From Pseudothermotoga sp. (GTDB lineage: Bacteria > Thermotogota > Thermotogae > Thermotogales > DSM-5069), in the NCBI GenBank assembly GCA_028276125.1, contig JAPYWY010000028.1:1-10652 (forward strand): a stretch of DNA of 10,652 nucleotides, read 5' to 3'. This document shows, piece after piece, positions 1 through 6,421 of this stretch. Both the position numbers and the translations under genes were made by a program. How positions within the stretch are numbered: position 1 is the first letter of the stretch; the number at the start of each line of letters is the position of its first letter. The notes under the pieces were generated by a model. It was given only the letters and a program-made list of their open reading frames with translations, was not told the DNA's origin and made no database searches.

Positions 1-1
1 T

Positions 2-166
2 CCTTTCATACAGACGGCCCCCGTGCTCATGTACACAGCGAGTGCTGGTTACAACATGCAGATCGCAAGTGTAATCGCAATCGTTCTCATGATACCGTCC
101 CTCTTGTTCATGTTGGTTATCGAGAAGTTCTTGAAGGCAGAATACATAGCTGGAATTGGGGGATGA
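2..166 (+). CDS. ABC importer inner-membrane permease, C-terminal fragment
   Basis: Only the last 54 residues and the TGA stop lie in the window; the 5' part is beyond the left edge. The visible peptide begins PFIQTAPVLMYTASAGYN, then has one strongly hydrophobic membrane segment (about residues 20-42 of the fragment), then a short cytoplasmic tail with a charged stretch (IEKFLKAEY) ending in AGIGG. This is how MalG-type and related binding-protein-dependent permeases finish: a last transmembrane helix and a short glycine-ending tail. The stop sits five bases before the ATG of the ATPase gene, so the two products are almost certainly partners. The EAA loop and any substrate clue lie outside the window. 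The family (sugar, polyamine or iron type) cannot be settled from this piece; sugar type is my inference. Confidence 0.8.
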   Translation, partial: PFIQTAPVLMYTASAGYNMQIASVIAIVLMIPSLLFMLVIEKFLKAEYIAGIGG

Positions 167-170
167 AATC

Positions 171-1199
171 ATGGTAGTGCTTAAGACTGAGGGTTTGAAG
201 AAATACTACGGTGATGTGAAAGCCTTGGACGACGTTTCGGTCGAGATCAAAGAAGGAGAATTGCTCGCGGTGATCGGCCCGAGTGGTTCGGGAAAGACAA
301 CGTTGCTCAGATCTGTGGCAGGTTTTGTACAGTTGGACGGTGGAAAGATTTACATAAAGGGCCGAGATGTGACGGATTTACCCCCGGAAAAGCGAAACGT
401 TGCCATGTTTTTCCAGAACTACGCTCTGTGGCCACACATGACCGTTTTCGAAAACATCGCCTACGGCCTGAAGGTGAGGAAGCTCAGCAAAGAAAAGATC
501 AAAGAAAAAGTTGAATGGGTCTTGAACTTTCTCGACATAGGACACTTGGCGAACAGAAAGCCAGGTCAACTGTCCGGTGGACAACAACAGAGAGTGGCAC
601 TCGCAAGGGCGATCGTTGTTGAACCTGACTTACTCCTGTTGGACGAGCCTCTGTCGAACCTTGACGCGAAGATAAGGATGCGGATCCGTTTCGAGTTGAG
701 AGCAATGTTGAAAAAACTCAAGATCGCCACACTTTATGTGACACACGACCAAGAAGAGGCACTGAGCATAGCCGACAGAATAGCCGTGATGAGCAACGGT
801 AAGATACTCCAGGTGGGCGAGCCTCGTGAGATATATCGAAAGCCAGTAAACCTTTTCGTTGCCGATTTCGTCGGGGTGAACTGCGTTGTTCGAACGAAGC
901 CTGAATTGATCAAGAAACTGGGTATTGTTACTGCTGAAAAAGGTGAAGAACTGAGCTTGGTCATAAGAGCGGAGGAAGCCATCCTGAGTGGCTCCAACGC
1001 TTCGATCAAGAAAACTTCGAACGACTTGTTGTTGAAGGGTGTGATCGTCGGCAAGCTCTATCTCGGTGCGAAGACGCGTTACGAAGTGAAATTGCAGGAG
1101 CTCGAAGACACCATTTTCATAAACAGCGAAGAGGAGTTCCAGCTGGACGAACCAGTGCAAATCTTAGTGAGAGAAGGTAGCTACTTCGTGTACACTTGA
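171..1199 (+). CDS. ABC importer ATP-binding protein, MalK/PotA type with TOBE-like tail
   Basis: This 342-residue ATPase powers the importer whose permease ends just upstream. It carries a complete nucleotide-binding domain: Walker A GPSGSGKT (36-43), Q-loop glutamine 82 in FFQNYALWPHMTV, signature LSGGQQQR (134-141), Walker B LLLLDEP (154-160), D-loop SNLD and switch histidine 192. Residues from about 235 to the end form the regulatory C-terminal region typical of MalK, UgpC and PotA proteins (TOBE-like). Length is normal or slightly short for the family. I chose ATG at 171 because GGGGGA (158-163) lies seven bases upstream; an in-frame TTG at 156 would add five residues, overlap the permease stop and lie on the ribosome binding site itself. 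The substrate is open: the Q-loop wording occurs in sugar, polyamine and iron importers. The neighbouring gnd favours a sugar or sugar acid, which is inference. Confidence 0.93.
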   Translation: MVVLKTEGLKKYYGDVKALDDVSVEIKEGELLAVIGPSGSGKTTLLRSVAGFVQLDGGKIYIKGRDVTDLPPEKRNVAMFFQNYALWPHMTVFENIAYGLKVRKLSKEKIKEKVEWVLNFLDIGHLANRKPGQLSGGQQQRVALARAIVVEPDLLLLDEPLSNLDAKIRMRIRFELRAMLKKLKIATLYVTHDQEEALSIADRIAVMSNGKILQVGEPREIYRKPVNLFVADFVGVNCVVRTKPELIKKLGIVTAEKGEELSLVIRAEEAILSGSNASIKKTSNDLLLKGVIVGKLYLGAKTRYEVKLQELEDTIFINSEEEFQLDEPVQILVREGSYFVYT

Positions 1200-1224
1200 G
1201 CTCGTGTTGTATTATTGTTACTGT

Positions 1225-1233
1225 AGAGGAGGT
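1225..1233 (+). promoter_or_regulatory. Ribosome binding site of gnd
   Basis: AGAGGAGGT lies five bases before the ATG at 1239 and is a near-complete complement to the 3' end of 16S rRNA. It fixes the gnd start. The 39-base gap before gnd has no convincing promoter or terminator, so gnd is probably read from the importer transcript. Confidence 0.8.
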
Positions 1234-1238
1234 CGGAC

Positions 1239-2645
1239 ATGGTGAAGGCAGACATTGGGCTCATTGGTCTTGCGGTCATGGGGCAGAACTTGGTTCTGAA
1301 CATCGCGCGGAAAGGTTACGCTGTCGCTGTCTACAATCGAACCGCAGAGAGGACGAAGAGGTTCATCGAGGAGAGGGTGAAGTCTGAAAAGATAGTACCT
1401 GCTTACAGCATCGAGGACTTCGTGAACAGTCTTCAGAGACCAAGAAAGATAATAATCATGGTCAAGGCCGGGCAAGCTGTCGACGATATGATCAACGAGC
1501 TTTTGCCACATCTGGAGAAGGGAGATCTCATAATAGACGGAGGAAATTCACATTATGCAGACACAGACAGAAGACTGAAAGAACTCGCTAAAGAAGGTAT
1601 CCTCTACTTGGGTATGGGCGTCTCAGGTGGAGAGTACGGTGCTCTGCATGGTCCATCTTTGATGCCGGGAGGAACGAGGGACGCTTACGCCCTGGTCGAA
1701 AAGATTCTGCTCGACATAGCAGCCAAGACAGAGGATGGACCTTGTTGCACGTACGTTGGTGATGGTTCAGCAGGACATTTCGTAAAGATGGTGCACAACG
1801 GTATTGAGTACAGCATCATGCAGAGCATCGCAGAAATCTACGATCTCATGAGGAAAGGATTGAGTCTTTCTGCTGAACAGATCGGATCCATCTTTGAGGA
1901 TTGGAACAACGGTGAATTGTCATCGTTCTTGATGGAGATATCTTACAAGATCATGCGATGGAAGGATGAGGAAACAGGAAAGCCACTCGTTGAACTCATA
2001 CTCGACAAAGCTGAGCAGAAAGGCACCGGTAAGTGGTCCACTCAGGCTGCGCTCGATCTTGGAGTTCCCACGTTCTCTATGGCCGCCTCAGTCTTCGCGC
2101 GTGTCGTATCGTATTACAAAGAGGAAAGACAAAGATTGTCGAAGTTGTACCACAAAAGTTCGACTCCGTTCGAGAGTGTCACTACAGAAGAATTGAAAAA
2201 AGCGCTCTCGCTGGCATATTTTCTTTCTTACTCACAAGGCATCTGGTTGATTCAGGAAGCGTCCAAGACGTTCAATTACGGCATCGATCTACTCGAGGTC
2301 TTGCGCATCTGGAAAGCTGGATGCATCATCAGGTCGAAGATGCTCGATTTTTTGAGACAGCTGTTGAAGGACTCACAAGCCAACGTGACTTTCTTGAACG
2401 ATGAGAGGGCCCAAAGGTTCGTTGAGGAAAGACTCGATTCTGCCGTCAGAGTGAGTCATTTCGCACGATTGCTCAGGATACCTTCACCCGCACTCAACGG
2501 TTGTCTGGACTACCTTTTCAGTCTCACGAGTGATAATTTACCTGCGAACCTCATACAGGCTCAGAGAGATTTCTTTGGGGCCCACAGCTTCGAAAGGATC
2601 GATAAGCCTGGGACGTTCCATATGGAGTGGCAACCGCTCGATTGA
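1239..2645 (+). CDS. gnd: 6-phosphogluconate dehydrogenase, decarboxylating
   Basis: The enzyme oxidises and decarboxylates 6-phosphogluconate to ribulose 5-phosphate, making NADPH in the oxidative pentose phosphate pathway in the cytoplasm. The 468-residue length matches the usual long form. The N-terminal Rossmann domain shows GLAVMGQN (10-17), and the NRT at 33-35 after strand two fits NADP preference. Then come GGNSHYADTDRR (101-112), the substrate loop GVSGGEYGALHGPSLMPGG (127-145), and the catalytic block HFVKMVHNGIEY (180-191) with the proton-relay lysine 183 plus His186, Asn187, Glu190 and Tyr191. The all-helical C-terminal domain has KGTGKW (261-266), ARVVSYYKEER (287-297) and the tail FGAHSFERIDKPGTFHMEW (446-464), whose Arg and His reach into the partner subunit's active site in known dimers. 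All key residues are present. It follows the ATPase gene on the same strand and is ended by the hairpin at 2663-2682. Confidence 0.98.
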   Translation: MVKADIGLIGLAVMGQNLVLNIARKGYAVAVYNRTAERTKRFIEERVKSEKIVPAYSIEDFVNSLQRPRKIIIMVKAGQAVDDMINELLPHLEKGDLIIDGGNSHYADTDRRLKELAKEGILYLGMGVSGGEYGALHGPSLMPGGTRDAYALVEKILLDIAAKTEDGPCCTYVGDGSAGHFVKMVHNGIEYSIMQSIAEIYDLMRKGLSLSAEQIGSIFEDWNNGELSSFLMEISYKIMRWKDEETGKPLVELILDKAEQKGTGKWSTQAALDLGVPTFSMAASVFARVVSYYKEERQRLSKLYHKSSTPFESVTTEELKKALSLAYFLSYSQGIWLIQEASKTFNYGIDLLEVLRIWKAGCIIRSKMLDFLRQLLKDSQANVTFLNDERAQRFVEERLDSAVRVSHFARLLRIPSPALNGCLDYLFSLTSDNLPANLIQAQRDFFGAHSFERIDKPGTFHMEWQPLD

Positions 2646-2662
2646 CCGTCTCTGTTAAAAAG

Positions 2663-2682
2663 AAGGGGCCCGAAGGCCCCTT
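2663..2682. terminator. Bidirectional intrinsic terminator between gnd and the 5'-nucleotidase gene
   Basis: AAGGGGCC (2663-2670), a four-base loop CGAA and GGCCCCTT (2675-2682) form a perfect 8-bp stem. On the plus strand it is followed by TTTCTTTC, and on the minus strand by TTCTTTTT, so it can end both gnd and the convergent nucleotidase transcript. The nucleotidase stop begins seven bases from the stem. Read on the minus strand, the loop is UUCG closed by C-G, one of the exceptionally stable RNA tetraloops. Confidence 0.9.
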
Positions 2683-2688
2683 TTTCTT

Positions 2689-4236
2689 TCATTCCCTCAC
2701 GTACCTCAGCGATGCATCGTAGTCTTTTATCTCTCCATTCAGCACAGTCTGTATGAATTCAACTAGGACGCTGTCGAGTCTGAAGCCCGTGTCGTAACCA
2801 GCAAGATTTGTGAGCATCGTGTAACCATCCCCGCCGCCTGCGAGGTAGTTGTTCGTCACGACGACGTACACTCTGTTGGGATCTATCGGTTCACCTTTCA
2901 CCTTCGCTTCGGCGACCTTACCCCCAACACTCTTCCAAGTCAGACCGCCAACTTGCAGGAACGCTCCTTGGCCCTCCTTGACGGTCGCGGCGTATTCCAA
3001 AACTTTCATCAGTTGTTCGCCCGTCATCTTCAGAACGTACAGCGTGTTTCCGAACGGTAGAACCGTCAGAACGTCCCTCACGGTGATGTCACCAGGTTTT
3101 ATGGAAGCCCTTATGCCTCCACCGTTCATGAGTGCAACGTCAGCGTTGACCTTCCACATCATCGCGTCACAGATCATGTTTGCCAAGTTCGTGCTCCTTG
3201 AACGCACGTTCGCCCTCTCACCGTCGAGCAGGATGTGCGTCTTGCCAATCACCGTGCCGAGTTTCTCCTCACCGAGTTGTCTGAAATAGTCGAGCACAGT
3301 CTTGACGTAGAAATGTTCCTCGTAAGGTTTGTCGACGAACTCGTAGATGTCTTTACCTTGTGCATCCTTACCTTTATGAACTTTCAAGTTGACTGGGATG
3401 GGTTTCCAGCTGTAGGAGACAATCTTCCCCTTCTCTATCTCCAGATCGAGCCTTCCAACGTACTTACCCCATTCCCAGGCTTGGACCACTATGACCCCGT
3501 TCACGACTTGCGCTTTATCGAACTTCGTGTGGCTGTGACCATCGACTATGACGTGTATGCCATCAACCAGTTGAGCGAGTTGCTTGCTCGTGGTTTTTCC
3601 TTCGCCTTCCGGTTCCCATCCCAGGTGTGCCAAAACGACCACGATGTCCACCTTGTCTCTGAGCTCTTCGACGAGCTTCTTGGTCGTCTCCACGCAATTT
3701 GCAAAGGCGGCACCTCTCAGATGAAGTGGTTCTAAGATCGCGGTTTCTTCCGTCGTGAGTCCGACGATCGCGACCTTGAGATCGCCGAAGTCTTTAATGA
3801 CGTAAGGCTGTGGTTTGACGATCCCTTCCGGATCGCGGAAGTTAGCACTGAGCATAGGAAATTTGGCAAGCTTCATCTGCTTTGCGAGCACTTCTTTTGG
3901 TTTGTCGAATTCGTGGTTACCCAAGACCATGGCATCGAGCTTCATCATGTTGAAGGCAACGATGTCCGGTGCGGCATCGAGCATGTCCGATTCTGGAACT
4001 CCGGTGTTCATGTCACCCGAGTGCAAGAACAGCATGTGACCTTGCGAAGCTTCAACCTCTTTTCTCACCTCTTCAACGATCGTTGCTATCGCAGCGAATC
4101 CACCGATGTTTGGATTGTTCGTCTCACTCCAGGGCCACGCATGACCGTGCGTGTCGTTGATGTGCAGGATCGTAAGCCTCGCTGCGAACAATATCATCGT
4201 GGCGATGAGCAGAAGTACCGTTAGAAACCTTTTCAT
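2689..4236 (-). CDS. Secreted 5'-nucleotidase / 2',3'-cyclic phosphodiesterase family metallophosphatase (UshA-like)
   Basis: This 515-residue enzyme should remove phosphate from nucleotides outside the cytoplasmic membrane, allowing nucleoside uptake. Residues 1-19 are a signal peptide: Lys-Arg start, hydrophobic core, Ala-Ala near the likely cleavage site. The two-metal calcineurin-like domain shows HINDTHGH (25-32, Asp28 and His30), SGD (73-75), GNHE (106-109), His204 in VVLAHLGWE and GHSHT (233-237). The C-terminal nucleotide-binding domain starts near 325 and shows RSTNLANMICDAM (347-359), NGGGIRASI (371-379), LPFGNTL (393-399) and AGGGDGYTM (466-474). All expected metal and base-binding motifs are there and the length is normal. 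The ATG start has a G-run (4245-4250) eight bases upstream. It lies last in the minus-strand gene row, 71 bases after the preceding stop, with a palindrome in the gap. Exact substrate preference (NMP, UDP-sugar, NAD, cyclic nucleotide) cannot be read from sequence. Confidence 0.95.
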   Translation of the reverse strand: MKRFLTVLLLIATMILFAARLTILHINDTHGHAWPWSETNNPNIGGFAAIATIVEEVRKEVEASQGHMLFLHSGDMNTGVPESDMLDAAPDIVAFNMMKLDAMVLGNHEFDKPKEVLAKQMKLAKFPMLSANFRDPEGIVKPQPYVIKDFGDLKVAIVGLTTEETAILEPLHLRGAAFANCVETTKKLVEELRDKVDIVVVLAHLGWEPEGEGKTTSKQLAQLVDGIHVIVDGHSHTKFDKAQVVNGVIVVQAWEWGKYVGRLDLEIEKGKIVSYSWKPIPVNLKVHKGKDAQGKDIYEFVDKPYEEHFYVKTVLDYFRQLGEEKLGTVIGKTHILLDGERANVRSRSTNLANMICDAMMWKVNADVALMNGGGIRASIKPGDITVRDVLTVLPFGNTLYVLKMTGEQLMKVLEYAATVKEGQGAFLQVGGLTWKSVGGKVAEAKVKGEPIDPNRVYVVVTNNYLAGGGDGYTMLTNLAGYDTGFRLDSVLVEFIQTVLNGEIKDYDASLRYVRE

Positions 4237-4261
4237 CGCTGAAACCCCCCTTCTGGAAAAG

Positions 4262-4267
4262 ATTTTA
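4262..4267 (-). promoter_or_regulatory. Possible -10 element for the 5'-nucleotidase gene
   Basis: The minus strand reads TAAAAT here, 25 bases before the ATG of the nucleotidase gene. No good -35 hexamer lies 16-18 bases upstream, so this is a weak call. If real, the palindrome at 4287-4308 would sit at or just above the -35 region, a place where a repressor or activator commonly binds. Confidence 0.3.
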
Positions 4268-4286
4268 CCGCATCTTTGGCATGAAC

Positions 4287-4308
4287 ATTACTTGTACATA
4301 CATGTAAT
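4287..4308. promoter_or_regulatory. Operator-like 22-bp palindrome upstream of the 5'-nucleotidase gene
   Basis: The sequence is an imperfect dyad in which half-site ATTACnTGTAn meets its mirror, 18 of 22 positions matching. It starts at the stop codon of the metalloenzyme gene and lies 51 bases before the nucleotidase ATG. It has no following T-run, so it is not a terminator. The core TTGTACATACA resembles sites of GntR-family regulators such as AraR of Bacillus (core TTGTACGTACAA), but no regulator gene is in view and the match may be accidental. Confidence 0.4.
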
Positions 4309-5330
4309 CAGTCTTCCAGCAGCCTGCACAGCTCCTCGTCCACCAAGTTGCCGTCGACGAAGATTTCTCTATCGTCCACCACGATCGTTGAGTTCAAACA
4401 TACCCCATCACAGTGAGATGGTGCTTGATCCGGGTAAACTTCGTCGGGGGTGAGATCTTCACTGATGTAACCTATACCCCATTCGCTGCAGCCCCAGACG
4501 CGTTCATCCTCGAGCACGTTTCCACTCAACCTGGCTCCCGGATTGAGTCCGAGTGAGATGTGTGCGAGTCTGAACATACCTTCATGCTTGAAAGACTTCA
4601 ACCACGATTCGAACTGTCGCGCCTGACTCCCTCCGGCTATCTCAACGATTCTTCCTTCTTTAACAACGAGCGTGACGGGTTCTTTCAACACTCCAAGTGG
4701 GGGAACGATGGAACCGTCGAACACGATCTTACCGTTGATCGATTCTTCAATGGGAGTCCAGCTCATCTGGCCGGGCAACATGTGAATTCCAGGTTTGCTT
4801 GCATGACCGTAATCGCACACTATGGGACGTTGTGGATGGTTACTGAATCTCACGTCGGTACCAGAAGGGTTCGTTATCCTGACTTGCTTGGCAGTCGTCA
4901 AGATTTCCGCCAGCGCTTTCATGAAGCTCGCCAATTTCTCGAGATCTATGTCCAACGTGCGAACGAACATATCTTCATCCATGCCGACCAAGCACATGTA
5001 TCTGAGGCTTTTGTTCTTTATCGCCGCCTCAAATGCCGAGGAATACAGCAACCATTGCTGGTTGAATTCGATCCATACATCGACGTTTTGGAGCGCAGCG
5101 CTCAGGGACTTCAGAGGAAGATCAGGATCCGCAGCCTTGCCGACTCCTCTCGGAGCTGGAACGCACAGTAGGAGTGGCTTCGCACCAACGCGAACAATCT
5201 CGCTGGCCACAGCTTCTACGACTGCAGGATGTGAAAGTGTGTCGTACGTGATCGCGACTTCTTCGTTGAGTTTGACCTTGAAAATGTCGCAGACTAATTT
5301 CATCGCAACTTTGGAGAGATCGAACCTCAT
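4308..5330 (-). CDS. Aminopeptidase T (M29) fold metalloenzyme with a NicX-like metal site
   Basis: This 340-residue cytoplasmic protein (no signal peptide or membrane segment) belongs by fold to the AmpS/aminopeptidase T group (COG2309). Family marks in order: VRITNPSGTDVRFS (150-163), PGQMSW (186-191), INGKIVFDGS (198-207), LVVKEGRIVEIAGG (221-234), HISLGLNPGARLSGNVLEDERVWG (257-280) and SHCDG (305-309). At positions where M29 peptidases carry metal-binding Glu, Glu and His I see Gln188, His257 and Glu283; His306 and Asp308 are kept. His257, His306 and Asp308 recall the iron ligands of NicX, 2,5-dihydroxypyridine 5,6-dioxygenase, which has this fold. So peptidase activity is doubtful; ring-opening dioxygenase or other metal chemistry is possible. 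The ATG overlaps the DUF917 stop as ATGA, with GGGAGGAA (5337-5344) six bases upstream, indicating translational coupling. Fold is confident, reaction is not. Confidence 0.75.
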   Translation of the reverse strand: MRFDLSKVAMKLVCDIFKVKLNEEVAITYDTLSHPAVVEAVASEIVRVGAKPLLLCVPAPRGVGKAADPDLPLKSLSAALQNVDVWIEFNQQWLLYSSAFEAAIKNKSLRYMCLVGMDEDMFVRTLDIDLEKLASFMKALAEILTTAKQVRITNPSGTDVRFSNHPQRPIVCDYGHASKPGIHMLPGQMSWTPIEESINGKIVFDGSIVPPLGVLKEPVTLVVKEGRIVEIAGGSQARQFESWLKSFKHEGMFRLAHISLGLNPGARLSGNVLEDERVWGCSEWGIGYISEDLTPDEVYPDQAPSHCDGVCLNSTIVVDDREIFVDGNLVDEELCRLLED

Positions 5331-6421
5331 TTTTTGTTCCTCCCATTCAAAAGTACCTCGTCGAAATCGAACCCAAAGTGTCTCGGTCCAAAGATTTCGA
5401 TCGCCTTTGGGCTCCTCCAGAGTTCGTTCGTAGCAACACCGAGGACCACAACGTGTTCATTTTCTTTCAGATGTGGGTTCAGCACGGGCGTTCCATCCTT
5501 GGCCCTGAGAACGATGATCAGGTCTGGGCAGGTCAGACACACCTCTTCGTCGATCCAAGCTACGAGGTTTTCGTTCTTGAACCAGATTCTGAATTTCCTG
5601 CCTTTGAACGGTCCAACCCCAGCAAAGTGCATCTCACCGTAGGTGAAGCCATCTTTGTCCTCCCAGTTGGCATCGGACTCAGCCATTCCTTCGAACAAGA
5701 TCGTCGCGCTCAGAACATCCACGATCGCTTCCACGGGATTTTTTCCTTCGACGAGAGCATCTTCTCTCGCCTTTCCAACCTTCCACGCGAGGCTCATCGT
5801 ACCCTTCACAAGGCTCTTTTTCAGCACGGAGCCTTTCAGTGGGTGCGAGGTGACACCGACCTTGCCTTCACTCACAACCGCCATAGCACGCGTGATTTGC
5901 TCGGCTTGCTCGTCGCTACTTACCTCTTCGACTATCATTTTGTCACCGAAATGGTTGCAGACTGTGAATGGGGTCATAGGGACATTCAGCAAGTAGAAGC
6001 TTGTATGCTGAACTTCCGGAACAGCTCTTCCAACAGGATCTCCATCCAGAACGACTACACCTGTTTGTGCAGCAACTTCGAACGCGACGGCTGTATTTCC
6101 ACCGCCGAGTTCCGTTGGGAAGACTGCGCTGAACTTCCTTCCCATGTAACGCTCGAGGAGTTTGAAGGATTCGTAAACAGGTGATTCGATCCTTCTTTCA
6201 AGATTTTTCGTTCTCGTCGTTGGTGAAACAGACCCAACAAAGTACGGGCACGCCGCCAAATCATCGTCACCGAACTCATCAACATCCATGAGCACGACCT
6301 TCCCCTTCACGGTTCTTCTGACCGTTTCCAAACCCCTTTGCAAATCTCCTCCTCCGCCTGTTCCGAGAACTGCACAGCCAAAAAGGATCTGCTCGATATC
6401 CCTCAAACTCAGCTCGACCAT
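5327..6421 (-). CDS. DUF917 family protein (S-methyl thiohydantoin desulfurase-like)
   Basis: This 364-residue soluble protein matches the DUF917 family. Visible marks: the N-terminal glycine loop GTGGGGD (20-26), ELGGGNT (104-110), DGDPVGRAVPEVQHTSF (126-142), a histidine in TSHPLKG (191-197), the C-terminal NENLVAWIDEEV (283-294) with CPDLIIVL (298-305), and GPRHFGFD (345-352). From memory, the family's named activity is desulfuration of S-methyl thiohydantoin, and members are often encoded beside hydantoinase-type genes; the reaction of this copy is not proven. The start is ATG at 6421, because GGGAGGTGAT (6428-6437) is six bases upstream. Longer reading frames to 6448 would begin on or before that ribosome binding site. 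It overlaps the end of dppF by 13 bases and the next gene by four, so it is part of the importer operon and probably acts on the imported compound. Confidence 0.85.
   Translation of the reverse strand: MVELSLRDIEQILFGCAVLGTGGGGDLQRGLETVRRTVKGKVVLMDVDEFGDDDLAACPYFVGSVSPTTRTKNLERRIESPVYESFKLLERYMGRKFSAVFPTELGGGNTAVAFEVAAQTGVVVLDGDPVGRAVPEVQHTSFYLLNVPMTPFTVCNHFGDKMIVEEVSSDEQAEQITRAMAVVSEGKVGVTSHPLKGSVLKKSLVKGTMSLAWKVGKAREDALVEGKNPVEAIVDVLSATILFEGMAESDANWEDKDGFTYGEMHFAGVGPFKGRKFRIWFKNENLVAWIDEEVCLTCPDLIIVLRAKDGTPVLNPHLKENEHVVVLGVATNELWRSPKAIEIFGPRHFGFDFDEVLLNGRNKK
5337..5344 (-). promoter_or_regulatory. Ribosome binding site of the NicX-like metalloenzyme gene
   Basis: GGGAGGAA on the minus strand lies six bases before ATG 5330, inside the last codons of the DUF917 gene. 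With the ATGA overlap it points to translational coupling of the two enzymes. Confidence 0.75.

Noticed and set aside
156..170. TTG start adding five residues to the plus-strand ATPase
   Set aside because: It would overlap the permease stop and use the bases that serve as ribosome binding site for ATG 171.
1210..1215. TATTAT as a -10 promoter element for gnd
   Set aside because: The only TTG-type hexamer nearby (1196-1201) is about eight bases upstream, far too close for a normal promoter, and no other -35 is visible.
5378..6184. 268-residue open frame on the plus strand
   Set aside because: It is antisense to the DUF917 gene, has no family motif and no ribosome binding site, and mirrors the codon pattern of the real gene.
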